This document shows, piece after piece, positions 18,054 to 25,022 of a stretch of DNA of 64,000 bases. The notes beneath the pieces were generated by a model that was not told the origin of the DNA, did not search any database, and was given only the letters and a program-made list of their open reading frames with translations. Location: positions 113,132-177,131 of the forward strand of contig JAQCKF010000003.1 of assembly GCA_027592275.1 (NCBI GenBank). The letters run 5' to 3'. Position 1 is the first letter of the stretch; every line of letters starts with the position of its first letter. The DNA is from Pseudomonadota bacterium (GTDB lineage: Bacteria; Pseudomonadota; Gammaproteobacteria; Pseudomonadales; Pseudohongiellaceae). Both the position numbers and the translations under genes were made by a program.

Positions 18054-18602
18054 ATGACTGATGCAGAGACTCTTCCTGAGACGGGCAAAAAATCACGCAA
18101 TATCCTCATCGCCGCTGGCGGCACTTTGTTAGTTGCCCTCGTTGCCGGCTTTCTAATCTACTCATCAATTTGTCCTTGCGAGCGTACTCCCGGCGGCTTT
18201 CTATTTGGAGAACGTGCGAGCGAGCCAGTGAATGATTGGTCGTTCGCAAACGACGTACCACTTTGTCAGCTGCAAATTTGGGCGGGCATAAGGCCCCATG
18301 CGATAAATCTCAACTGCATGTCGACTCCCGAGGGTGAACTCTATCTCAGTTGTTCAGTGTGCACGTCGAAATACTGGGCAGCTAAAGTGGGAGAGGATGA
18401 AACGGGTGTTATGCGCTTAAACGGCGTCGTCTATCCCGTGGTAGTTAATCGCGAGACCGATTCCGCTGCGATGGACCGCGCTTGGGCCGCTCGAATAACG
18501 AAGCTACAAATCCATGGCGGCGGGCCGTCCAATCCGAAACCACCATCCGATGCTGAGCGGCCCGATCACTGGTGGACCTTTAGGATTGTCTCCTCCAGTT
18601 AA
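18054..18602 (+). CDS. Membrane-anchored protein, unknown
   Basis: About 182 residues: a polar N terminus (TDAETLPETGKKSRN), one membrane helix (ILIAAGGTLLVALVAGFLIYSS) and a soluble domain, probably periplasmic. The domain has six cysteines in two groups, one just after the helix (ICPCERTP) and one in the middle (PLCQLQIW, NLNCMS, LSCSVCTSKYW). The pattern hints at metal or disulfide, but I do not recognise the family. The ATG at 18054 fits AAAAGG eight bases upstream; a TTG at 18048 in the same frame is possible. It ends with a clear terminator and has no close neighbour in the same direction. Confidence 0.7.
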   Translation: MTDAETLPETGKKSRNILIAAGGTLLVALVAGFLIYSSICPCERTPGGFLFGERASEPVNDWSFANDVPLCQLQIWAGIRPHAINLNCMSTPEGELYLSCSVCTSKYWAAKVGEDETGVMRLNGVVYPVVVNRETDSAAMDRAWAARITKLQIHGGGPSNPKPPSDAERPDHWWTFRIVSSS

Positions 18603-18620
18603 GATTTGGTTTTGACGTCT

Positions 18621-18658
18621 TAAAAAAAAAACGATGCCTCTCGGCGTCGCCTTTTTTT
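18621..18658 (+). terminator. Intrinsic terminator
   Basis: CGATGCC, loop TCTC, GGCGTCG followed by CCTTTTTTT; ten A precede the stem. It follows the membrane-anchored protein gene by about 25 bases, and the A-run would let it work for the convergent hydrolase gene as well. Confidence 0.85.
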
Positions 18659-18691
18659 ACTGCCAGAATTTCTCCTTAGACTAACAAAGTC

Positions 18692-19570
18692 CTAAGCCAG
18701 ATTGTTCTCAAACAGATTCAATAATCGGCTCCAGGCGCGCTCGGCTTGAGCCTCGTTATAAACTTGGGAGTCTGGTGGGCACCAGCCATGCAGTGTGCCC
18801 CCATAGACTTCAATTTCAGCTGATAGGTCTGCCGCGGCGTAGGCTTCCCCTAAAGTAACTTTAGCCTCAGGAGTGCTTTCGTCATCATTTGCTGCAACGC
18901 AGTGCAGCATCGCCGATTGCGTTTGAGGAATTAATAGATGCGGGCTGTTGTCAGCATCCGTAGCTAGGCCGCCGCCATGGAACGTGCCGCCGGCGCCGAG
19001 GCGCTCAGGTACTGCTGCAACTGTGCGCATTACCATCGGCCCACCCATGCAATAACCTGTTGTGCCAATGCGGCGGCTAGTATCTGTAGCCGACTGTTGA
19101 TCCAACCAGCTCACCATAGCCCTAGCGTCAGTGAAATGAGTTTCGGCATTTAGGTTGCGCGCCATTGGCAACACGATCTCACGAATTTCAGGTTGACCGA
19201 AGCTTGCACCTTCGCCAACTACAGGCGAGATGGCATCACGATAGAAAGGATTCACAACCAAGACCGTATAGCCGGACTCTGCGAGGCGCTTGCCCATCAT
19301 GCGAAAGGCGGGTCTTAGTCCAAGAATATCAGGCCATACAATGACAGCGGCGTGACTGCCGCTAGAGGGATGAACGAAATAACAATCGGCCACGCCATCA
19401 GGAGTCGTAATGTTTACGTCTGACTCTGTTACAGACTGCGCATTCGCTACTGGGGGAAGCAACATAGCCGCGCTCGCTGTGGCCGTCAGCATATTGAATT
19501 TTCGTCGACTGAGTTTACCGTCACTATTAATAAATTCCTCAGCGTCTTTCTGGGTATCTAGATCACACAT
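18692..19570 (-). CDS. Dienelactone hydrolase-family protein with Tat signal
   Basis: This 292-residue alpha/beta-hydrolase of the dienelactone hydrolase group has the cysteine nucleophile in RIGTTGYCMGGPMVM, and a likely catalytic histidine in YGGTLHGWCPPD. DLH enzymes cleave dienelactone in chlorocatechol breakdown, but most homologues have other or unknown substrates. The N terminus carries a twin-arginine motif (LSRRKFNML) followed by a hydrophobic stretch and PVANAQ, so it should be exported folded through Tat. Exported DLH proteins are less usual than cytoplasmic ones. No aromatic degradation genes are nearby. The ATG at 19570 follows GAGGAGAACAAG. Confidence 0.87.
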   Translation of the reverse strand: MCDLDTQKDAEEFINSDGKLSRRKFNMLTATASAAMLLPPVANAQSVTESDVNITTPDGVADCYFVHPSSGSHAAVIVWPDILGLRPAFRMMGKRLAESGYTVLVVNPFYRDAISPVVGEGASFGQPEIREIVLPMARNLNAETHFTDARAMVSWLDQQSATDTSRRIGTTGYCMGGPMVMRTVAAVPERLGAGGTFHGGGLATDADNSPHLLIPQTQSAMLHCVAANDDESTPEAKVTLGEAYAAADLSAEIEVYGGTLHGWCPPDSQVYNEAQAERAWSRLLNLFENNLA

Positions 19571-19714
19571 CTTGTTCTCCTCGAGAGCTCAGAGTTTGAG
19601 CCAATATTGTTTTATTCTATTATCAATGATATGAGAGTATTTGGGACGGGAAGAAAACTCAATACAATTCTCCACAATCCCACTTATGATTACTATGACT
19701 GCCTTGTGAACCCT

Positions 19715-20845
19715 ATGCAAAAAAGCCTCAGCAGACGACAACTACTCCAATATAGCCTAGCGGGCCTAGTCCCGTTTGGCGCGCACAGCTTCAGCTATGC
19801 CCAGCAGAGTACTGTTCGAACCATTGCCGGTACTGGTGTCGCAGGTTTTGAGTCCGAGGGAGCCATTGGCAATCTTGCGCAGACGACACGAGTTAACAAC
19901 CCCTACGGCATCGTACTCGGGCCCGATTCAGCGCTGTATTTCTGCGAAGTAGACAGTGGTCGAGTCCGCCGCCTGGATCTGAATACCAGACTCTTAACTA
20001 CTGTGGCTGGCAATGGTGAGAAAGCTTATCGCGGAGATGGAGGTCTTGCCTTAGATGCCTCTTTCTCTGCGCCTCATGAGATCCGTTTCGATACCCAGGG
20101 CAATCTCTACATTGTAAGCAGGGACTCGCATACAGTCCGCCGTGTAGATAAAAGCAGCGGCCTAGTTAGCACAGTGGCTGGAACTGGAGAAGCGGGATTC
20201 TCTGGCGATGACGGATTGGCAAATGCAGCGCAATTGCGCCAGCCTCACAGCATTGCATTCGATGCGCGCGGAAACCTACTCATCTGCGATATTGGCAATA
20301 GCCGTCTACGGCGAATCGATATGAATAGCGGCATCATTAGTACTCTATCGGGAACAGGTGAAAGAATTGCAACGCCTGATTCCGGACCGATCACAGGAAC
20401 ACCGCTACTTGGGCCGCGCTCTATAGATACCGACGCAGAAGGAAATACGTATTTAGTTCTGCGCGAAGGAAATGCCGTATATCGACTAGACGTCGCGGGC
20501 AATCGCCTGCAGCGAATCGCGGGCACTGGAAATCGTGGATATACGGGCGATTCAGGTGCTGCTATCAATGCTACTTTCAACGGCCCTAAAGGAATCGCCT
20601 ATTCAGAGCAAGATCATAGTCTCTACATAGTGGATACCGAGAATCATGTGATTAGACGCATGTCTTTGAACACAGGAATTGTGGATACGGTGTTAGGTAG
20701 CGGCGAGAAAGGTGACGGCCCCGATGGCGATCCTGGGCAATGTAAGTTGAATCGACCTCACGGCGTTTGCGTTCACGCTGGCTTGTTGTATGTGACCGAT
20801 AGCGAAAGTCATCGAGTAAGGGAAGTATCGGGCTTACTCGGCTAG
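19715..20845 (+). CDS. Tat-exported NHL-repeat beta-propeller protein
   Basis: This 376-residue protein starts with a twin-arginine leader (MQKSLSRRQLLQYSLAGLVP) and is followed by five to six NHL repeats with the typical endings TVAGNGEKAYRGDGG, TVAGTGEAGFSGDDG, TLSGTGER and RIAGTGNRGYTGDSG. Each repeat starts near a P-H/Y-G-I/S-A-F-D type line, such as QPHSIAFDARGNLLICDIGNSRLRRID. NHL propellers bind ligands or partner proteins, and a few are lyases. The frame is open 36 codons further upstream, but the ATG at 19715 gives the Tat leader and is preferred although its ribosome site is weak. It is transcribed away from the hydrolase gene; the two may share a regulatory region. Confidence 0.82.
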   Translation: MQKSLSRRQLLQYSLAGLVPFGAHSFSYAQQSTVRTIAGTGVAGFESEGAIGNLAQTTRVNNPYGIVLGPDSALYFCEVDSGRVRRLDLNTRLLTTVAGNGEKAYRGDGGLALDASFSAPHEIRFDTQGNLYIVSRDSHTVRRVDKSSGLVSTVAGTGEAGFSGDDGLANAAQLRQPHSIAFDARGNLLICDIGNSRLRRIDMNSGIISTLSGTGERIATPDSGPITGTPLLGPRSIDTDAEGNTYLVLREGNAVYRLDVAGNRLQRIAGTGNRGYTGDSGAAINATFNGPKGIAYSEQDHSLYIVDTENHVIRRMSLNTGIVDTVLGSGEKGDGPDGDPGQCKLNRPHGVCVHAGLLYVTDSESHRVREVSGLLG

Positions 20846-20961
20846 AGAAGCCTAGGAAGTTCGAACTAGTCCATTGAAGAGACGCGTTGACCTGTAGCAG
20901 ATCAAAGAACGAAAATTCACATAAGCTAGAATACTTTAGTACATAGACAAACGGAGACGAT

Positions 20962-21225
20962 ATGAATGAAGAAAAGGTAAAGCAGCTCCTTAAGGAACTC
21001 TTGGAGGAAATTGGCCAGGGCGAGAACCCAGACGAGGAACTACTAGGCTCTGCACAGCGGCTGCAGTCAGACATCGATTCGCTCCTGAACCCTGAGGTCG
21101 ATACTGCAGACAATACTGTCATGGATGACTTGATCGCCTTGGAGGCACAATTCGCAACCAGCTACCCAGTGGCCGAGAAGATTGTGCGCGAGCTTGTGAA
21201 TAGTCTAAGCCGTATTGGTATTTAG
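20962..21225 (+). CDS. DUF4404-family small protein
   Basis: This 87-residue soluble protein begins NEEKVKQLLKELLEEIGQGE and ends with AEKIVRELVNSLSRIGI, the pattern of DUF4404, small acidic helical proteins common in gammaproteobacteria. No biochemical role is known to me. The predicted structure is a bundle of helices with a mid-region EALEAQFATSYPVAEKI-like segment. The ATG at 20962 has ACGGAGACGAT just upstream, a good ribosome site. Single gene, convergent with the next. Confidence 0.8.
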   Translation: MNEEKVKQLLKELLEEIGQGENPDEELLGSAQRLQSDIDSLLNPEVDTADNTVMDDLIALEAQFATSYPVAEKIVRELVNSLSRIGI

Positions 21226-21257
21226 CTCTGCGGCTTAGAACACTCTGTACCTAGTTG

Positions 21258-21665
21258 TTAATTTACGCGATGCAACTCGAGTGGAATAGAGCCATCGCGA
21301 CTGCCCAGCATAGTTGCGAAGAAGGTATCTCCCCAGGTGTACTTTTCCTGCATCATGTCGTTGATTCTGTCCGACTTATCGAGACGTTGAACCACGGTAT
21401 AGGTTGCGGTGATCCCATTGCGAGCCACTTCTATTTCTGAGTTTTGTAAGATCCTGCTGAACCACGCGGATCCGTCAGCGCCTACCCTTAGATATTGGAA
21501 ACCCTCATCATCCATAACCCACAACCTAGTTGACTGCACCTCCCCCAAATCATCGGTAGTGTAAAGGTCAACCACTTCAACTCGCTCCGCAGCAAGTGTC
21601 TGCACCACTAGCAATACAAGCACTAAGCCGGTGGGCACTCCGATAGCCCAAAGTAGGTATTTCAT
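21258..21665 (-). CDS. Membrane-anchored protein, possibly split-barrel nitroreductase-like
   Basis: This 135-residue protein has an N-terminal hydrophobic helix (WAIGVPTGLVLVLLVVQTLA), then a beta-rich domain: VDLYTTDDLGEVQSTRLWVMD, FQYLRVGADGSAWFSRILQN and IEVARNGITATYTVVQRL. This resembles the deazaflavin-dependent nitroreductase/DUF385 split-barrel group (line starting with threonine-rich strand, then a SAWF/AWYH-type block), but the match is by eye. Its gene starts opposite the MarR gene, and the palindrome between them could control both. Alternative: another small periplasmic beta-barrel. Confidence 0.6.
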   Translation of the reverse strand: MKYLLWAIGVPTGLVLVLLVVQTLAAERVEVVDLYTTDDLGEVQSTRLWVMDDEGFQYLRVGADGSAWFSRILQNSEIEVARNGITATYTVVQRLDKSDRINDMMQEKYTWGDTFFATMLGSRDGSIPLELHRVN

Positions 21666-21730
21666 TTAATTTCTCCCTTATTCAATTTCCTATCATTCCC
21701 ACATCAGCGTCCTGTGACATTGATGATTTC

Positions 21731-21771
21731 CAAACACTTTAACATTAAACTATTTAATACTAAAGTGTTTG
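21731..21771. promoter_or_regulatory. Nested palindrome, probable MarR operator
   Basis: CAAACACTTTA (21731-21741) is the exact complement of TAAAGTGTTTG (21761-21771), and ATTAAA (21744-21749) of TTTAAT (21753-21758), all around one centre at 21751. Only two position pairs mismatch across 41 bases. It lies in the 158-base divergent gap between a MarR gene and the split-barrel-like gene. MarR proteins bind such palindromes as dimers and usually repress their own promoter, so this is a likely operator for one or both genes. Confidence 0.7.
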
Positions 21772-21823
21772 ATGTTCAATCAATTCGAATTACAATTGCA
21801 GGACTAAGCTAATAGGAATTAAC

Positions 21824-22288
21824 GTGACCAAGAAGAAATCTAATGAGCCAAACGAAGCAACTCTCTTCACCTATTTCAATGAGATAAGCATCATCGCGCA
21901 GCTGAGTATCGCGCTATTTGATCGGAATCTGCCCCTAGGGCTGAATAATTCGCAGTTTGGCGTACTGAATTGGTTCAGCAGAGTGGATACCCAGGCAAGC
22001 CCCGGTCGTCTAGCAACTGCATTCCAAGTTACTCCCGGCGCCATGACAAACACCCTGAAGAAGCTCGAATCCAAAGGCCTAATAAAAGTAGCGCCCGACG
22101 AGCTGAGCGGCCGCAAGAAGAAGGTAACCATTACCTCAAAAGGTGAAAAAGCTCGAAAACAAGCCATTGCAGCCTCCGCGGGGCTATTTCAGGAATTCGC
22201 CGAGAACTGCCCGCAGGAAAATATCGAATTACAGATCGAGCAGCTACAAAAAGTGAGAGAATACTTGGATCAGCGCCGCTACAACTAA
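21824..22288 (+). CDS. MarR-family transcriptional regulator
   Basis: This 154-residue winged-helix DNA-binding protein has the MarR layout: helices (IIAQLSIALFDRNLP), the recognition region LATAFQVTPGAMTNTLKKLESKGLIKVAP, and the wing DELSGRKKKVTITSKGEK, followed by a dimerisation helix. MarR dimers sense small ligands such as phenolics or oxidants and repress transport or detoxification genes. The start is GTG at 21824 with TAGGAATT upstream. A 41-bp palindrome lies just upstream of the gene and probably is its operator. The regulated target is likely the divergent gene or genes elsewhere. Confidence 0.9.
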   Translation: MTKKKSNEPNEATLFTYFNEISIIAQLSIALFDRNLPLGLNNSQFGVLNWFSRVDTQASPGRLATAFQVTPGAMTNTLKKLESKGLIKVAPDELSGRKKKVTITSKGEKARKQAIAASAGLFQEFAENCPQENIELQIEQLQKVREYLDQRRYN

Positions 22289-22309
22289 GTCGGGCTCTGG
22301 GTAATAAAT

Positions 22310-22354
22310 TAGGCAAAAAAAAAGGCTACCTTGATCATTTGATCGTCGGTAGCC
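22310..22354 (-). terminator. Leftward-facing terminator-like hairpin
   Basis: GGCTACC (22324-22330) and GGTAGCC (22348-22354) are complementary; inside them GATC repeats pair as well. Nine A stand to the left and no T-run stands to the right. Read on the minus strand this is a hairpin followed by nine T, a normal intrinsic terminator for leftward transcription. On the plus strand, where the MarR gene ends, the U-run is missing. Confidence 0.65.
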
Positions 22355-22547
22355 CGAAATACGTCAACTTTTGGGAGATTGACGCTGGATAGCATGAAGT
22401 CACGCGCTTTGAGAGCCTTTAAGCTGTAAAAAGCACTGATTCTAGTTATTGCTACGACTGTTATTTGTAATTGGATTAACTATCTAAAAACTTTTAGCCC
22501 GAAACATCAAATTCAATCCTTTCACCACACACAACATTGAGACTATT

Positions 22548-23069
22548 TTGGGGCCCAAATTGAAGAAAATATTGAAATGGATAGGTATTGGCATCGCCGT
22601 ACTGGTGATCAGTATCGCTGTGCTTCTCGGCAGCATGCGCTTTCACGACGGGCCGCTCGAGATTCTAAGCGGTGGCCCTTTCACGACTGGTGAGCTCAAC
22701 AGCGCGCCAAGTGATTGGGACTTTCTCAAAGATCGCGCCACAATTGAATTCCAGACCATGGACCCTGCACAGTCGCGCACCGTGTGGCTAGCGGCCTTTG
22801 ATCAACGTTTGTTCGTAGTAAGTGGATATATGACAACTAACTACGGTGCTATCTGGAAAAAATGGCCGTACTACCTTGAAGCAGACGATTCGGTGATACT
22901 GCGCATTGACGGCAATCTTTATGAGCAAAGGCTGCAACGCATCATGAGTGGGCCAGAGGTCATACCGGTGCTAAACGAATTCAGTCGCAAGTACGGTGAT
23001 GGAGAGGCTGCGAGCGCCGACGCTGTTGCCAGTGGATATACGTGGATGTTTGAGGTCGTAGACCGCTAA
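22548..23069 (+). CDS. Membrane-anchored protein, unknown
   Basis: About 173 residues: a basic N terminus and one hydrophobic helix (WIGIGIAVLVISIAVLLGSM), then a soluble domain with TIEFQTMDPAQSRTVWLAAF, FVVSGYMTTNYGAIWKKWPYYL and VILRIDGNLYEQRLQRI. The latter parts have a beta-barrel look and slightly recall the split-barrel-like protein across the MarR gene, so this may be another member of the same broad fold. The start is unclear: the listed TTG at 22548 or a TTG at 22560, neither with a strong ribosome site. Function unknown. Confidence 0.6.
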   Translation: MGPKLKKILKWIGIGIAVLVISIAVLLGSMRFHDGPLEILSGGPFTTGELNSAPSDWDFLKDRATIEFQTMDPAQSRTVWLAAFDQRLFVVSGYMTTNYGAIWKKWPYYLEADDSVILRIDGNLYEQRLQRIMSGPEVIPVLNEFSRKYGDGEAASADAVASGYTWMFEVVDR

Positions 23070-23108
23070 TACTGGCGGTTTTGGCTATCAACTAAATAAC
23101 ATTGAGAG

Positions 23109-23606
23109 ATGAATGGTTTGATGAGTTTGATAAGAATTTTTACGGTAGGCGGCACCATAGATAAGATCTACTTCGATGCGAAGAGCAGCTACGAGGTGGC
23201 CCCCCCGAATATCACCGAAGTTCTTTCTGGCCTTAGCCTAAATTTGGACTACGATGTTGTATCACTGATGCAGAAGGACAGCCTTGAGATGACTGACGCA
23301 GACAGAGAGGCCGTTCGTCAGGCTGTGAGCGAGACAATCGAGGACATGATCATAATTACCCACGGCACAGATACGATGACTAACACAGCTAAGGGACTGA
23401 GTGATATTCCAGACAAGACAATCGTTCTCACCGGTGCCCTCAGCCCCGCTCTGTTTAAAAACTCCGACGCTATGTTCAATATCGGCGCGGCGTTTACGGC
23501 AGTTCAGACTAAGCCAGCTGGTGTTTACATCGCTATGAACGGCGTGATTTTCGACCACGACAAGGTCAGAAAAGATGTTGAGAACAATAAATTCGTGGCA
23601 TTATAA
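23109..23606 (+). CDS. Single-domain asparaginase-like protein
   Basis: This 165-residue protein matches only the N-terminal domain of L-asparaginases. RIFTVGGTIDKIYFD holds the first catalytic threonine and ITHGTDTMTNTAKGL the second Thr-Asp pair. A complete type I or II enzyme has about 330 residues. No C-terminal domain follows in any frame before the next gene, so this is not a recent break; single-domain asparaginase-like proteins are known in gammaproteobacteria. Whether it has asparaginase activity is uncertain, as the active site normally needs residues of a second subunit. Start ATG 23109 or 23121. Confidence 0.8.
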   Translation: MNGLMSLIRIFTVGGTIDKIYFDAKSSYEVAPPNITEVLSGLSLNLDYDVVSLMQKDSLEMTDADREAVRQAVSETIEDMIIITHGTDTMTNTAKGLSDIPDKTIVLTGALSPALFKNSDAMFNIGAAFTAVQTKPAGVYIAMNGVIFDHDKVRKDVENNKFVAL

Positions 23607-23647
23607 AATCAGTCTGATCCACACTACACGTGTTACTGGAGTTACAG

Positions 23648-24871
23648 ATGATCGCAATAAAACCAATAAGCAAACTACTCACACTCTGCACACTTTCGAT
23701 AGCTCTCGCTGCCTGTGACGATGCCAACAGCCCTGAGCCCATGCAAAGCTTAAGCTTCGCGGATTCTTTTCAGACTCAGTTGATTCAGGCACAGCCCGGC
23801 GACGTGATCGAGGTTCCTGCTGGCATCCACGAATTCACACGCAGCCTGTCGCTGACTGTTCCCGGAGTGACGATCAAAGGCGCCGGCATGGACTCTTCGA
23901 TTCTTTCTTTCAAGAATCAGGCGCAGGGTGCTGAGGGTTTGCTAGTAAGCGCAGACGACTTCGTCATTCAGGATCTGGCAATTGAGGACACTGTGGGTGA
24001 TGCCCTCAAGATCAATCAGAGCACGAATGTCACCATACGTCGCGTTCGCACAGAATGGACGCGAGGCGCCCACACAGAGAACGGTGCCTACGGAATCTAC
24101 CCAGTCCAGACGAAGAATGTGCTCATTGAAGGCTCAGTCGCTATCGGCGCATCCGATGCCGGCATCTACGTCGGTCAATCTAGCCAGATCATCGTTAGAA
24201 ACTCCCGCGCCGAATTCAATGTTGCTGGCATCGAGATAGAGAACTCTACCTTTGCCGACGTGTATGACAACGTGGCAACTAACAATACCGGAGGTATTCT
24301 TGTCTTCGACCTACCGAATCTACCGGTACAGGGTGGGCAGGCGACTCGCGTGTTCGACAATGAGATCTATGAGAACAACACAGAGAATTTTGCGCCGGAA
24401 GGAAATATTGTTGGCAATGTACCTCCGGGAACCGGCTTGCTAATTTTGGCCAACGACAACATAGAAGTTTTCGAGAATAATTTTCGCGACAATAAAAGCG
24501 TAAACATCATGGTCTATAGTTTCGCCCTGGGTGGGCGCACAATTAAGGACCCTGAATACGATCCCTACCCGGAACAGATCTACATCCACGACAACAATTA
24601 CGAGGGTGGTGGAACGGTGCCCGGGCACACTGCGCTAAAGGCGTGGCATGCTATCAGCGGACTGAATTCTCCAGATATTGTATGGGGCGGTCTTGTTAAA
24701 CCTGGCAGCGATGGTGAGAATATTATTTGCTTAGGCGAGGCGAGCAATGAAAGCTTCATGGACCTTAAGGGCGGATTGGATCCGAATGACATCTCTTATG
24801 ACATTACGCCACACAAATGCAACTTACCGCGCCTTCAGAGTATTTCTTTCGATTTTCCAAGAGACGACTAA
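23648..24871 (+). CDS. Parallel beta-helix lipoprotein
   Basis: This 407-residue protein has a lipoprotein leader (LLTLCTLSIALAAC, Cys as the lipid site) and then a right-handed parallel beta-helix of repeated strand-turn units, for example VIQDLAIEDTVGDALKINQSTNVTIRRV, NVLIEGSVAIGASDAGIYVGQSSQIIVRN and AGIEIENSTFADVYDNVATNN. This fits the parallel beta-helix repeat family that includes NosD-like and polysaccharide-active proteins. It may bind or cleave a carbohydrate, but no catalytic residues are obvious. The ATG at 23648 is chosen over 23630 because CTGGAG lies at the right distance upstream. Ends at a strong terminator. Confidence 0.85.
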   Translation: MIAIKPISKLLTLCTLSIALAACDDANSPEPMQSLSFADSFQTQLIQAQPGDVIEVPAGIHEFTRSLSLTVPGVTIKGAGMDSSILSFKNQAQGAEGLLVSADDFVIQDLAIEDTVGDALKINQSTNVTIRRVRTEWTRGAHTENGAYGIYPVQTKNVLIEGSVAIGASDAGIYVGQSSQIIVRNSRAEFNVAGIEIENSTFADVYDNVATNNTGGILVFDLPNLPVQGGQATRVFDNEIYENNTENFAPEGNIVGNVPPGTGLLILANDNIEVFENNFRDNKSVNIMVYSFALGGRTIKDPEYDPYPEQIYIHDNNYEGGGTVPGHTALKAWHAISGLNSPDIVWGGLVKPGSDGENIICLGEASNESFMDLKGGLDPNDISYDITPHKCNLPRLQSISFDFPRDD

Positions 24872-24912
24872 CTCTAAGTTACAAGCGAGATTTTTTAACT
24901 AGCTTATCATTC

Positions 24913-24950
24913 AAAAAACCCCGACAACTTTACAGTTAGCGGGGTTTTTT
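24913..24950. terminator. Bidirectional intrinsic terminator
   Basis: AAAAAACCCCG (24913-24923) pairs with CGGGGTTTTTT (24940-24950), with inner AACT/AGTT pairing. It ends the beta-helix gene and, on the other strand, the hydrolase gene that stops at 25023. Confidence 0.92.
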
Positions 24951-25022
24951 ATTGCTGGAAAAAAAAGAGATGTAGGATCACAGATGTTCATCTTGTAGCA
25001 AAGCCTACATGGTGATGAGAAC

